Part shown: piece after piece, positions 35,271 through 45,787 of the stretch
How the letters are laid out: each line of letters starts with the position of its first letter
Numbering within the stretch: position 1 is the first letter of the stretch
Origin: Candidatus Latescibacterota bacterium
GTDB lineage: Bacteria; Latescibacterota; MWCZ01
DNA length: 64,000 nt
Assembly (NCBI GenBank): GCA_022706085.1
Contig: JAKJDF010000001.1
Location: forward strand, 418,526 to 482,525
Direction of reading: 5' to 3'
Notes under the pieces: model-generated
Seen by the model: the letters and a program-made list of their open reading frames with translations, nothing else
The model's database searches: none
What the model was told of the DNA's origin: nothing
Translations under genes and position numbers: made by a program

Positions 35271-35366
35271 TCAGCCCACCTCATCCAGTGCGCCACAACC
35301 GTGTGTCCAATGTCCGCCGGTATAGGTTAGCATCTGGTCGGCGGCTTTCGCGCCCGCGAGCCTGGT
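35271..35366 (-). pseudogene. Diverged second copy of the zwf 3' end
   Basis: Read on the - strand, 35348-35271 encodes [19 protein letters not shown] and then ALDEVG-stop, the exact C terminus of the zwf product at 36745-36668 apart from one residue (Tyr for Arg). Of 25 codons before the stop, seven differ and six of those are synonymous. Similarity continues for a few more codons and fades by about 35366. There is no gene body upstream; the bases beyond lead into the zinc-ribbon gene region. It is a direct repeat of the intact zwf tail, 1397 bases away. Neutral pseudogene decay would not favour synonymous sites, so it diverged while coding. Confidence 0.85.
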
Positions 35367-35398
35367 ACGTGGGCAGTGAGCGGGAGGCGATTGGTGCC

Positions 35399-35425
35399 GT
35401 CATTCCCGCGCAGGCGGGAATCCAG
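35399..35425. repeat. Family-C inverted repeat (ATTCCCGCGNAGGCGGGAAT type)
   Basis: A 9-bp GC-rich stem around the core ATTCCCGCGCAGGCGGGAAT, flanked by GTC and CCAG. Related units are at 41839-41860 (degenerate), 42226-42252, 44851-44877, 45229-45257, 45453-45478 and 59031-59053. All are in non-coding DNA. Confidence 0.8.
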
Positions 35426-35456
35426 AAATGTCAAACTCCGAATTCGCGTTGCCTGG

Positions 35457-36581
35457 TCACCGCTGTTGCGCACCGGTTGCCGTACCGCGCAATGTCCGAA
35501 TCACTTCATCGATCAGTAACTCAAAGGCAGGCTTGTAAGGTTCTACTTGCGCGCGGGAGGGGTAGCAGTCGCCGGGTTTCATCGTGCGATGCGTCTGGTA
35601 ATCCGCGACTTTTCGGAGCCCCTCTTCCAGCGTCTCAAACTGCTCTTTGAGGCTAACGGGGCTTTGCGCCGCAACCGAGGAGAACGATTTGCATCCGAAT
35701 ATGGGGGGCACGTAGTTGAGTAACGCACGCATGACAAGCAGAGTTGCCAGCAAATGCCCTTGCAAGAAGCAGGAGTTGATCTCGCTACACATGCGGATCA
35801 GGAAATCGACGTGCTCGTTGTCCTCTCGGATGCGTTCGAGTTTCTCTAGACGGTCACGTGCAACAATGCCTACCGCACCTCCAAGGTTGTTGAGAGGGGC
35901 CAACACCCAATCACGCTTGGAATCCGCAGGTCTCAAGGCCCGTTCACAGAATTGGCATCCATCGCTGGTTATTTCGAGCATCATCGTTCCGTCCATCGTT
36001 TCCGATTTCACTCGGACGTACCCGTCGTCAACCAGAAATCTCACGGCGCTGGTCAAAAACTCAGGCCCTTTGAGAAAGAAGAGAGGGTAATCCTTGTTGC
36101 AATCGATTTCAAAAACACTGGAACCGCATGCTATGTAATGGCGGTGTAATAGCGACAAAACACCAATCTTTTTATCATCTTCCGTTTTCGGGGCCTTCAT
36201 CTGCGCTTCTGCTATCAGACGCGCCAGATTCCCTTGGTCCCCATTTTGGATTCCTTTCACCCGTTCGCGCACGGTCGTGTTCCCGTGCGCCTCGCCCGCT
36301 TCAACGACCAACCATTCCTGCCGTTCATCTTTGGCTTTTTCATAACACTCACGTGCCATCGCGGACAGCAGGTATCGCGACCCCCAGAAAGGGTTGTCGA
36401 AAGGTTTGCCGTGCCCTGGAAAATCAGGCTCCTTCAAGTCCTTTTCCGGGAGTAGCCTGAATGCGGAATCATCGATCAGAAAGTGCCCGCACTTACCACA
36501 AGGGACGACCCAGTTGGGGTAACTGAGTTCCGCCTGTGCGAACCCATCGCATAAGGGACATTTGGTACTGTCCAAGCACAT
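35457..36581 (-). CDS. Zinc-ribbon hypothetical protein, lower-GC insert between two zwf tails
   Basis: A 374-residue protein of unknown family. The N terminus carries two CxxC pairs (KCPLC at 7-11 and CGKC at ~28-31), a likely zinc ribbon, and a further CQFC is near residue 215. The middle contains a winged-helix-like stretch (LTSAVRFLVDDGYVRVKSE). The C-terminal part is helical (CFLQGHLLATLLVMRALLNYVPPIFG ... LRKVADYQTHRTM) and could be HEPN-like, which is a guess. Base use differs from neighbours: 36061-36180 is 41% GC, whereas for example 37861-37920 in zwf is 67%. No secretion signal. Flanked by two zwf 3' ends; a defence or stress role is conceivable but unsupported by any catalytic motif. 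Confidence 0.7.
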   Translation of the reverse strand: MCLDSTKCPLCDGFAQAELSYPNWVVPCGKCGHFLIDDSAFRLLPEKDLKEPDFPGHGKPFDNPFWGSRYLLSAMARECYEKAKDERQEWLVVEAGEAHGNTTVRERVKGIQNGDQGNLARLIAEAQMKAPKTEDDKKIGVLSLLHRHYIACGSSVFEIDCNKDYPLFFLKGPEFLTSAVRFLVDDGYVRVKSETMDGTMMLEITSDGCQFCERALRPADSKRDWVLAPLNNLGGAVGIVARDRLEKLERIREDNEHVDFLIRMCSEINSCFLQGHLLATLLVMRALLNYVPPIFGCKSFSSVAAQSPVSLKEQFETLEEGLRKVADYQTHRTMKPGDCYPSRAQVEPYKPAFELLIDEVIRTLRGTATGAQQR

Positions 36582-36620
36582 CTTTTCGGCCTCCTGCAGA
36601 CATCAAATCTCGGCAAAAAA

Positions 36621-36645
36621 GCGGAAACCAGCTTCCGCACTCCAA
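36621..36645. repeat. Family-E hairpin unit near the zwf 3' end
   Basis: GCGGAAACCAGCTTCCGC followed by ACTCCAA. A second form (AGCGCAGGCCAGCCTGCGC + ACTCCAAAG) is at 44510-44538. The shared tail and the paired arms indicate one repeat family with compensated stem changes. Confidence 0.6.
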
Positions 36646-36667
36646 GGGTGTGTTTCTCGCGCCCCTC

Positions 36668-38134
<1,467 letters not shown>

Positions 38135-38298
38135 GGCGTTACCTGCCCTCCAAGGCGCCGGGTTGCGTCGGCCCGGTGAACTTTCCCATATCCCGCGGTG
38201 TTTGGTAAAAGTAACACGGTTTGGCGTCTGAGTGAATCGCGCAGGCCTTCGGAGGAACGAATTCACACCTCACAGTCAAAGTGATAGGGAGACGTGCA

Positions 38299-38778
38299 AT
38301 GGGAACGGAAAAGACGACGATCGGCAGGGCGCTGGGACAGATTCCCGGCGGAGTCTTCATTGTGACCGCGGGAAAGGGCGAGAAAGGCACCGGTTTTCTC
38401 GCGTCGTGGGTCCAGCAGGCAGCGTTCGAGCCGCCGCTTGTCAGCATTGCGGTGAAACAAGGGAGGCCCATTCAGTCGCTCATCGAATCCGGAGAGCCGT
38501 TCGCGGTGCACGTTCTGGGCAAGGACCAGAAGAAGATCGCCGCGCATTTCGCGAAGGGGTTTGCCCCCGGAGAAGCTGCGTTTGAGGGCGTCGGGGTACG
38601 GACGGGCGTTACCGGCGCTCCCATTCTTGACGGCGTGAACACGTATCTCGAGTGCAGGTTCTACGGCAAAACCGCGGCCGGAGACCATGTGATCTACCTC
38701 GCCGAAGTGGTTGCAGGCGCCGCAGTGGAAGGCTCCGAGCCTGAGGTGCGGGTTCGCAGGGACGGCTTTACGTACTGA
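38299..38778 (+). CDS. Flavin reductase-like (DIM6/NTAB) FMN-binding protein
   Basis: A 159-residue split-barrel flavin-binding protein; ATG 38299 has GGGAG eight bases upstream. Family features are IPGGVFIVTAGKGEKGTGFLASW at the start, PPLVSIAVKQGRPIQSLIESGEPFAVHVLG and DGVNTYLECRF near the FMN pocket. Such proteins use NAD(P)H to reduce flavin or act as redox partners. It is divergent from zwf, an NADPH source, and the two may share control, which is inference. The C terminus is short and lacks a rubredoxin domain. Confidence 0.85.
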   Translation: MGTEKTTIGRALGQIPGGVFIVTAGKGEKGTGFLASWVQQAAFEPPLVSIAVKQGRPIQSLIESGEPFAVHVLGKDQKKIAAHFAKGFAPGEAAFEGVGVRTGVTGAPILDGVNTYLECRFYGKTAAGDHVIYLAEVVAGAAVEGSEPEVRVRRDGFTY

Positions 38779-39157
38779 AGCGCGGGAAAAGTGCCACGTA
38801 AAGAAACGAAGGACACGAGGACGGGCGGCGTCCATCGCGAAGGAAGCCTGTCGAAGGGCGCGCGGGGGGACGAAGAGGATGGTGCTGGCTCGCCAGAGTG
38901 GCGGTCACCGAGCCAGTCGAAGTGCCGCCATTACGTATCGAAGCTCCGCGCTGCGTTTCGACCGACTCCCACTCGCGGTAGCACGCTCAACGACGGCGCT
39001 ACCGCAGGTGTCTGCAGGCAGGGGCTACGACGCACGTGGCCCCTGTCTGCCAAACCTACCTCACCAGATTGCGCGCCTGCGCGCCGGTCGGCGCGCCAGC
39101 GCACAAGCGAGCATCAGTGAGCCAGCACCATCCGCCCGGTCACCTCTTCGCTCCCCA
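38779..39157. other. Non-coding gap holding an element-like inverted repeat
   Basis: No gene is supported. The gap contains a CACGAAGGACACGA-type stretch (38791-38822), fragments of family-A repeats (CCTGTCGAAGG near 38848, a longer variant at 38959-38998) and a pair of long terminal inverted repeats described separately. The right arm runs up to the stop codon of the gene at 39158. Confidence 0.6.
38864..39156. repeat. MITE-like segment with about 26-bp imperfect terminal inverted repeats
   Basis: A perfect 15-bp inverted pair, GGATGGTGCTGGCTC (38877-38891) and GAGCCAGCACCATCC (39119-39133), encloses 227 bases. The similarity extends outward through CGAAGAGG on both sides; the right arm has an extra 11 bases between CGAAGAGG and the core. 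No transposase is inside. It could be a non-autonomous transposable element or a composite of nested repeats. No target duplication is evident. Confidence 0.5.
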
Positions 39158-41482
39158 TCAACTCAGGCGCACCGCCCGGTAGATATCCACCCGCGGCACG
39201 GTGAACCGCACGCGCCCGCCTTCCAATATGAACGGCAACGGTTCCGGATCCGGGTGCCACGGGTCGGCCATCTCGACGTGGGAAACGCGCATCCCGGTCG
39301 GCAGGGGAAGTGAAACCACCGCATTCTCCACCGGCACTGGCTTTACCTGCTCCGGCGCGATCTCGTGGATATTTCCGTAAAGCGAGGACACCGGCACGTT
39401 GTAGTTGAGAAAATGCACCACGAGCGAGCCTTCATCGCCCGCCCAGGCGGATACGCGGAGCGTCGCCGGTGCGTCGGGAAGGACGCGCAGGTCGAACCCC
39501 GCCAGCTCGGAGAGGAGCGTTGCGAGGCGCGCGTCGTTGTGCGTCTCGCGCTTCGATGCCTCAACGATTTCGTCGTACACGCCCTTTTCAAACAGGCCCT
39601 GCGGGTTGATGTCAACGATATCGTGTATCTCTTTCACGCGTTTCGGCAGCAATTGGAAAATGTCGCCAATTGCCGCGATGTTGCCTTCCCGCGCATATGG
39701 CGCATCCGGCCACACTGCCGCGCGAATCCGTTCGATGGCGTCATTCGCAGCCACCGGACGACCATGCTGATCGAACACACCGGTGTTGCCCGTGATCAGC
39801 ACCTTCCCGCCACCCGCCGCATACTCCAGAATCGCGTTCCTTCCGGCAGCAGAAAGAAACTCGACGTGCGGGATGATGACCGCGTTGAACCGCCGTAGCT
39901 CGTCCAGAGTGACGTTCGCTTCGTTGAACAGGTCGAACAGGATGTGGTTATCCGCGCAGTAGTGCGCCAGCGCGTATACCTCCCGGATGTGGTAGGTGTT
40001 CTCCATGTGCACGTTGTCGTAGTCGTAGAGAATCCCCACCCGGGCATGCGACGAGCGGCCCGCGTACCAGTCCGCATGCTGTTCGTAAAAACGCCCGTAG
40101 GCATTCCGCGTTTCCGGGTATTTGTAACGCGCCTCAATGAAGATGCCGTCGCTTGACCATGTCGCTGCCTCGGCCATTGCCAGTTCGGCAAGCGCACGGT
40201 ACTGGAGGCCGAAGTACGCCAGCACGCTGGCCCGGGCGCCGGCGGCATTCGAGTACTTGTACGCAATCACGAGGTCGAGCGTGTACCCCGGCGCCAGCGT
40301 GCACGGCAGGTAGTTCTGCTCGTAGAAAATGATGTCCTGGCTGTTCGCCCAGAGGCGGACATTCTTCCCCTCCAGACGGCGTGAGTCAACGTTTCGGAAC
40401 CCGGTGATGGCACCCCAGTTCGGGTTGAGGATGAACTCAGGACAGACGCCGTTCAGCGCCCTGTGAAAGCGGTCGTGCCATTTCGCGATGGACCACGCCC
40501 AGAACTTCTGCGTGTCGGCCCAGAGACACCGCTGAACCGGTGTCTCGATTCCGAGCGACGACACATCGCCGGTGCGAAGGATCATCGCGACCTCGGCCTC
40601 TGAGTGGCTTTTCCTCAGGCTGTCCACCCAGTAGTCGTGGGAGCGTCCCCAGTGGAAGCCATTCCCGGCTTCAGACGGCACGCACCTGTCTATGTCATCG
40701 GTGCCCATAAGCTTCGCGAAGTGCTCGGGGTCGCTCGCCTTCGCACGTTCGAGATACTCCCGCTGGTCCCGCGCCCAGAGCACCTTGTTCCCGCGTGTCT
40801 CGAGCGCGAGGCCGGAGACATCCGCGGTGCCGAACCGCGCAAGCCGCTCCTCAGGCGTGTACGTCTCTTCGAGATACGTGTGGAACGCGCGCTGACAGTG
40901 CTCGCAGTAACAGTGGTGGATGTTGTTGTCGATGAACGTGCCGTTGTAGCCCAGTTTCACCAGAAAACGAGCGCTCCTCTGCAACCATTCGTCCCAGTGC
41001 GGGTTGTTCACGCACCCTTCGAGTTCATACCGATCGGGAAGGAGCCAGCGGTACGGATAGTTGTGGTGCGGCTTCCCGTCCGGTTCCCGCTGCATCCACT
41101 GCTCGGGTTCTACCGGGGGTTTCGGACCGATGATGTCGGCGTGTTCGTCCCAGTGATCGTAGAGATACCACATCCCCGTACGCGTGTCGGGGCGGCCGTA
41201 AATGTGGCAGTTGCAGATGTAAGGGAAGTTGAACCGAACGCCCGCCGCGTAGACTTTGCGGTTCCACTCCTGCATGCGCGCAATGAGTTCTCGTCCCTTT
41301 TCCGGGGTCAGCCCGTCAAGGCCGTATCCGTCGGGGTGGTAGGGATTGTCGTCTCCACCCAGCAGCATGGCCGGTGGAGCGTCGCGGAACTGGTCAATGA
41401 TGCGGTCCATATCGTTCGCGATGGGGGTGTCGCGGCCGATGATGCAGGTAATGGAAGCGGTGCGCGTGCGGTAGGCCGGCAT
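39158..41482 (-). CDS. Large glycoside-hydrolase-like protein with C-terminal GATase/beta-galactosidase-trimerisation-like domain
   Basis: A 774-residue soluble protein; ATG 41482 has AGGAG eight bases upstream. The N-terminal ~480 residues look like a TIM-barrel hydrolase: RIIDQFRDAPPAMLLGGDDNPYHPDGYGLDGL, GYNGTFIDNNIHHCYCEHC (with CxxC and nearby His), and FWAWSIAKWHDRFHRALNGVCPEF. Residues ~535-650 (RVGILYDYDNVHMENTY, FNAVIIPHVEFLSAAGRNAILEYAAGGGKVLITGNTG) match the glutamine-amidotransferase-like trimerisation domain of GH42 beta-galactosidases. A beta domain ends the protein. No signal peptide. GH42-like function is an inference; a catalytic Glu pair cannot be assigned confidently. Confidence 0.75.
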   Translation of the reverse strand: MPAYRTRTASITCIIGRDTPIANDMDRIIDQFRDAPPAMLLGGDDNPYHPDGYGLDGLTPEKGRELIARMQEWNRKVYAAGVRFNFPYICNCHIYGRPDTRTGMWYLYDHWDEHADIIGPKPPVEPEQWMQREPDGKPHHNYPYRWLLPDRYELEGCVNNPHWDEWLQRSARFLVKLGYNGTFIDNNIHHCYCEHCQRAFHTYLEETYTPEERLARFGTADVSGLALETRGNKVLWARDQREYLERAKASDPEHFAKLMGTDDIDRCVPSEAGNGFHWGRSHDYWVDSLRKSHSEAEVAMILRTGDVSSLGIETPVQRCLWADTQKFWAWSIAKWHDRFHRALNGVCPEFILNPNWGAITGFRNVDSRRLEGKNVRLWANSQDIIFYEQNYLPCTLAPGYTLDLVIAYKYSNAAGARASVLAYFGLQYRALAELAMAEAATWSSDGIFIEARYKYPETRNAYGRFYEQHADWYAGRSSHARVGILYDYDNVHMENTYHIREVYALAHYCADNHILFDLFNEANVTLDELRRFNAVIIPHVEFLSAAGRNAILEYAAGGGKVLITGNTGVFDQHGRPVAANDAIERIRAAVWPDAPYAREGNIAAIGDIFQLLPKRVKEIHDIVDINPQGLFEKGVYDEIVEASKRETHNDARLATLLSELAGFDLRVLPDAPATLRVSAWAGDEGSLVVHFLNYNVPVSSLYGNIHEIAPEQVKPVPVENAVVSLPLPTGMRVSHVEMADPWHPDPEPLPFILEGGRVRFTVPRVDIYRAVRLS

Positions 41483-41614
41483 GGGGTGTCTCCTGAGGAA
41501 CATCTGATTGGGTTTGTCCTGTTCACGGGGCATGTGGATAGGTATGACTTGTTGAGGATACTCCGGCGGGCCGGCTGTGTCCAAATGCGGGGGTGTGTGG
41601 AAAAGGCTCCGAAC

Positions 41615-41859
41615 GGGCGGGTCCCTCAAGGGCGGCGGGGTTTGAGGTTCCCCCGCGCGGTGCTGTGTGTTGCCTGTTGCGGCGGCCTCGGCGATGCCGC
41701 CCTACCTTGCGTGCCCCGGGGGTCTCGATACCGCGTTCCGCCCTTCGACAGGCTTCCTGCGCGATGCGCAGGCTCAGGGACCGGCACGCCACTCGACGAC
41801 CCGCATGTTTTGACGCAGGGGATGACATGGCACCAGCCGTCATTCCCACGCAGGAGGGG
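41615..41859. repeat. Composite repeat block, copy 1
   Basis: Begins CGGGCGGGTCCCTC, runs through a family-B palindrome (41681-41706), a CTCGATAC boundary, a family-A unit with an internal hairpin (TTCGACAGGCTTCCTGCGCG...), CACTCGACGACCC, and ends in a degenerate family-C unit. It is directly repeated at 41975-42246, and a more diverged relative is at about 45316-45478. Confidence 0.8.
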
Positions 41860-41974
41860 TATTCGCCCGTTCGGGCGCCAAGGGCAACGTCCCGGGCGAT
41901 TGACACCGCTGTCTGGATTGGAGGGTCACGCTCTGTCGTGACCGGTCGTCTATGCGAGCGAAGGGGACCCGACG

Positions 41975-42246
41975 AAGCGGGTCCCTCCAGGGCGCGGGGT
42001 TTGAGGTTCCCCCGTGCGGCGTTTCGACAAGCTCAACGACCGCGCGGTGCTGTGTGTTGCCTGTTGCGACGGGCTCGGCGATGCCGCCCTACCTTGCGTG
42101 CCCCGGGCGTCTCGATACCGTATTCCGCCCTTCGACAGGCTTCCTGCGCGATGCGCAGGCTCACGGACCGGCACGCCACTCGACGACCCGCATGTTTTCA
42201 CGCAGGGGATGTCATGGCAACAGCCGTCATTCCCGCGCAGGAGGGA
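41975..42246. repeat. Composite repeat block, copy 2, with an extra 28-bp family-A unit
   Basis: Same order of parts as copy 1, with scattered substitutions. It differs by one clean insertion: where copy 1 has a single GCGG (41657-41660), copy 2 has GCGG (42015-42018), then 24 bases with TTTCGACAAGCTCAACGACC, then GCGG again (42043-42046). This looks like gain of one repeat unit with a 4-bp flank duplication, or its precise loss from copy 1. Confidence 0.8.
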
Positions 42247-42383
42247 ATCCAGAGATACCCGCTGGGTGCGGGCGTTCTGGCGCACCGCGGTGGGCCCCTG
42301 CGCCGAGGTCTGTTTTCGTGTCTTTCGTGTGGTTCGTCGTTTCTCCCCCTTCTCCAGAAAAACCGTACCCCGATTGAACCATT

Positions 42384-42433
42384 TTCGCAAAAACCCTTGA
42401 CACGAAGACGGTTCTTTGCCACAGCAAGATACG
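42384..42433 (+). promoter_or_regulatory. Shared 50-bp promoter-like box upstream of the GH127-like gene
   Basis: Gap-free partner (39 of 50 identical) of 32745-32794, with the same TTCGC-N-AAAA, CTTGACACGAAGACG, TTTGCC, AGC and GATACG segments. The -35-like TTGACA is at 42397-42402. It ends 202 bases before the ATG at 42636. Surrounding DNA is not otherwise similar between the two sites, so the conserved block is confined to this stretch. Confidence 0.5.
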
Positions 42434-42635
42434 GGACGGGCCATCCTCACTTCGAAGGAGGGCGGCGCAGGTCTGGAAACACCATTTCGCCGGGCGCACC
42501 CGGCACTGCGGGGTTTGAGGCCCGGGAGAAGTACACCGTTTGCGCTCGCGGTTATCGAGTCGTAGGTTGAGAAAACATCCCGGACTTGCAACGCGACCGG
42601 GATCATTTCGTCGTTCCATCTGGAGGAGCTTCACC

Positions 42636-44450
42636 ATGCCGAAATACGCCGTTCCCTACACAGCGCCACCCGTGCTTGAGCGGCCATCGAATGCGCAGTT
42701 TTCTCTTGGCGGCGTGGTCGGTGAGCGGGTGAAGGCGGCCCTCCATGGCTGGCTTCTGCCCGCGCCGGATGCCAACCCCGCGCTGACGGAGATGTTCCGC
42801 GACCGCAACCGGATGCCTTCCCGGGACCTTGTGCCCTGGGCGGGCGAGTTTGTGGGCAAGTACCTCATCGCCGCGCAGCAGATCCTGCGGCTCACGGGCG
42901 ACAAGCGGCTCCGCTCCACCATCGGCGGCATCGTTGCGGAACTCATCGCCGCGCAGGATGAGGACGGTTACCTCGGCCCGTTCGACAGGGAAAACCGCCT
43001 CGTGGAGAAGTGGGACGTGTGGGGGCATTATCACATCATGCTGGCGCTGCTCATGTATTACGAGGCCTCCGGTTCGCTCTTTGCCCTCTCCGCATGCCGG
43101 AAAATGGCCGATTTGCTCCATGAGTTCTTCGTCGTGGGAAAAAGGAGGATGCTGACGAGGGACGATCCCGACGGCGAAAAGAACTACGCAGTGTCGCACG
43201 CGGTGTTGTGGCTGTACCGCATCACCGGCGAACCGAACTACCGCGAGCTGGTGGACTGGATTGAGAAGGAGTGGGACCAACCCCCGGCAGGGCAGTATAT
43301 CAGCTCCGCGCTGGCCGGAATCCCGGTGTGGAAGTTCCCGTCGCACCGGTGGGAGAGCGCACACGACTGGGAGGCAATCGCTGAGTTGGCGCTGCTCACC
43401 GGTGAGGAGCGTTACGCGCGAGTTGCGCAGCATATCTGGTGGAGCATTCTCGAGGGCGACCGGCACAACACCGGCGGCTTCACCTCGGGGGAAGCATGCC
43501 AGGGCAACCCCTACGATCAGGGCGCCATCGAAACCTGCTGCACCATGGCGTGGATCGCGTTCTCCGTTGACTTGCTCAGGATGACCGGAGACCCGCGCGT
43601 GGCCGACGAAATCGAACTCGCAACCCTGAACGGCATGGTCGGCGGGCAGAACCCCGCGGGCCGCTGGTGGACCTACAACACGCCGATGGATGGCCGCCGG
43701 GTGGCCTCCGCGCAGGACATCGTGTTTCAATCGCGCCCGGGCAGCCCGGAGCTGAACTGCTGTTCGGTGAACGCGCCGCGCGGGCTCGGCATGATCTCCG
43801 AGTGGGGCTATATGGTCGCCGCCGATGGGTTCGCGGTGAACTACTACGGTCCCTCTGCCGTGACACTGCGCCGCCCCTCCGGCGAGACTGTGCGGTTGCA
43901 GCAGGACACAGGTTATCCGGTCGCCAACGAGGTGGTTGTCGGCGTTGGTTGTTCACCGCCCACCGAGTTCACGCTGTCGTTCCGCATCCCGGCGTGGTCG
44001 AAGGCAACGAGGGTGAGCGTGAACGGTGAAGCGGTGGCCGGGGTGGTGCCCGGCACCTACTGCGGCATCACGCGGAAATGGCGGGAAGGCGACACGGTGA
44101 AGCTGGTGTTCGATTTCTCCCCGCACGTGTGGGTCGGGGAGAAGGAGTGCGCCGGCAAGGTTTCGCTCTACCGTGGCCCGATTCTGCTCGCGTTTGACCC
44201 GCGGTTCAACACGATGGACCCCGAAGAAATACCAACGGTAGATGTGGGCAACATTTCCTACGAGCCGGTGGCGTGGTCAGGGAAGTGGCCGCCGTGGGTT
44301 CTTGTCCGCGTCCCGACGGTGGATGGCCGCGAACTGCTTCTGTGCGATTTCGCCGGCGCGGGCAGCACCGGCACGCACTACCGCTCGTGGATTCCGTGCG
44401 CGGGCGGGGAGGCGAGGGCGTTCTCACGGGATAAGGCGGTGTGGGTGTAG
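42636..44450 (+). CDS. GH127-family (DUF1680) cysteine glycosidase, beta-L-arabinofuranosidase-like
   Basis: A 604-residue soluble protein; ATG 42636 follows TGGAGGAG. The (alpha/alpha)6 barrel is seen in LRLTGDKRLRSTIGGIVAELIAAQDEDGYLG and related repeats. The zinc/cysteine catalytic set of GH127 is present: Glu299-Thr-Cys301-Cys302 (GAIETCC) and Cys375-Cys376 (LNCCSVNAPRG). By analogy with HypBA1 (Glu338, Cys340, Cys417, Cys418), Cys375 would be the nucleophile. The C-terminal beta domains contain FTLSFRIPAWSKATRVSVNGE. No signal peptide, so substrates are probably imported oligosaccharides. The shared promoter-like box lies upstream. Confidence 0.9.
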   Translation: MPKYAVPYTAPPVLERPSNAQFSLGGVVGERVKAALHGWLLPAPDANPALTEMFRDRNRMPSRDLVPWAGEFVGKYLIAAQQILRLTGDKRLRSTIGGIVAELIAAQDEDGYLGPFDRENRLVEKWDVWGHYHIMLALLMYYEASGSLFALSACRKMADLLHEFFVVGKRRMLTRDDPDGEKNYAVSHAVLWLYRITGEPNYRELVDWIEKEWDQPPAGQYISSALAGIPVWKFPSHRWESAHDWEAIAELALLTGEERYARVAQHIWWSILEGDRHNTGGFTSGEACQGNPYDQGAIETCCTMAWIAFSVDLLRMTGDPRVADEIELATLNGMVGGQNPAGRWWTYNTPMDGRRVASAQDIVFQSRPGSPELNCCSVNAPRGLGMISEWGYMVAADGFAVNYYGPSAVTLRRPSGETVRLQQDTGYPVANEVVVGVGCSPPTEFTLSFRIPAWSKATRVSVNGEAVAGVVPGTYCGITRKWREGDTVKLVFDFSPHVWVGEKECAGKVSLYRGPILLAFDPRFNTMDPEEIPTVDVGNISYEPVAWSGKWPPWVLVRVPTVDGRELLLCDFAGAGSTGTHYRSWIPCAGGEARAFSRDKAVWV

Positions 44451-45787
44451 GGGGGTGGTGATTGGAAAACCGGCCTTCTCTGGACTGCGGCGGCAGGCGG
44501 CCGCTTTCAAAGCGCAGGCCAGCCTGCGCACTCCAAAGTTTGCCCGTCGGTGCTTCCGGAACCCCACCTCTGCCTTGCACCCGGCACGCCCCTAATGCGC
44601 CTGTCGCGGGCCGTCTCGATACGTCGAACCGGTCGCTGAGCCTGTCGAAGCGCGAGCCGGCTTCATCCGCGACCGGTTCGCCACTCGACGACCCTCGTGT
44701 CAGTGACCAATTTGTGCCCTCGATCGTGCATGAAGGGAGAGTCGTCATTCTGAACGAAGTGAAGAATCTTCTGTTTCAAGTTCCTGGTAAGGCCTGAAGG
44801 ACGCTCAAAAGTGCAACCCAGGCATCCTCACCGGCACGGCGGGGAAATATGGATTCCCGCCTCCGCGGGAATGACGGTGTCACGGATCCGCGGAATGACG
44901 ACCCCAAGAAGACGGCAAAGCCGAAGGAGCTTCCGACGTGGTCCCTGAGCCTGTCGAAGGGCACGCCCGGCAGATGGGTCGGCGTGGTCTTCCGCCTGCG
45001 AAGTGCGGAGAGGTTCTTCGCCGCGCTCAGAATGACGGTTTGGGGCCGCGCGGAAGGCACGAGGGCAGACAAGAATGTCCGCGCCACCGCCGTTTGCAGA
45101 TGCCTGCAGGCCCCGCCCTGCGAGCCGGGCCAGGGTATTTCGCGCCGCTGGTAATGCCCAAAGGGCCGGCGTAGTTCAGCCGGGGGCAACGTCCCGGGCG
45201 GAGGGGGCGAAACGCCGGAGAAGGTGGTCTGGATTCCCGCCTGCGCGGGAATGACGGTATCAGAGATACGCCGGAATGACGAACAAAAGGGGGCAAGCAG
45301 AAAAGAAGAGGACCCGACAGAGCGGGTCCCTCCAGGGGTGTGGTGTGGGCGTTTTCGCAAATCGCGTGGTCCCTGAGCCTGCTGGTGCTTCGTGTGGCTA
45401 TTGCGGTGGTCTCGGCGATACCGCCCTACGTTGCGCGCGCGGGCAAAAAGCTGTCATTCCCGCGAAGGCGGGAATCCCGTGGCGGGGCTCCTCGATACAC
45501 CGTTCCATCCGCTCCGCGTCTGGCACGGCACTCGGAGTCCCGCGTGGTGGGCTACCCCGCCTCCAGCCCTGCGCCGCGTTTCGACAGGCTGCCGCCCGCG
45601 GGAGCACGCTCAGGGATCTCGCTGACTTCGCCACCGTGTGCACGCGGGAAAACCCAGCCATGGGGACGACACAGGGCGGCGGTCTCGGCGAGACCGCCCT
45701 ACCCTGTTTTCGCGCGGCGTTTCGATAGGCTGCCGCCCGCGGGAGCACGCTCAACGACCGCGCGGGTTCTGGCATCCGCGCAGTATG
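44451..45787. other. 1.34-kb non-coding gap dense in dispersed inverted repeats
   Basis: No gene is supported between the convergent GH127 and PL22-like genes. Repeats found: family E at 44510-44538; family A at 44631-44650, 44940-44959, and long variants with an internal GCCGCCCGCGGGAGC hairpin near 45582-45622 and 45720-45757; family C at 44851-44877, 45229-45257 and 45453-45478; family B at 45405-45429 and 45673-45703; and a GTCATTCTGARCGNAGYGAA-type unit (family D) at 44743-44772 (+) and 45008-45038 (-). Confidence 0.7.
45673..45703. repeat. Family-B palindrome, most symmetrical copy
   Basis: The core CGGTCTCGGCGAGACCG is a near-perfect hairpin bordered by AGGGCGG on the left and CCGCCCTACC on the right. 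This is the copy from which the family consensus is easiest to read; other copies have matched or single-base changes in the stem (for example CTCGGCGATGCCG at 41686). Confidence 0.75.

Larger units (their letters stand above)
41483..42635. other. 1.15-kb non-coding gap with nested repeats and an imperfect tandem duplication
   Basis: Frames here are interrupted or explained by repeats; no gene is supported. The gap contains two copies of a ~250-base block (41615-41859, 41975-42246), family A, B and C inverted repeats inside each block, a CTTTCGTGTGGTT-type stretch near 42318, and the promoter-like box before the GH127 gene at 42384-42433. Confidence 0.7.

Noticed and set aside
40604-41941. 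445-codon + strand open frame opposite the large hydrolase
   Set aside because: It is antisense to a gene with a good RBS and coherent domains; its composition is Val/Arg/Pro-biased as expected for a shadow.
44451-45787. CRISPR array, considered because of many short repeats
   Set aside because: Repeats belong to several families, are irregularly spaced, vary in orientation and lack unique equal-length spacers; no cas genes are present.
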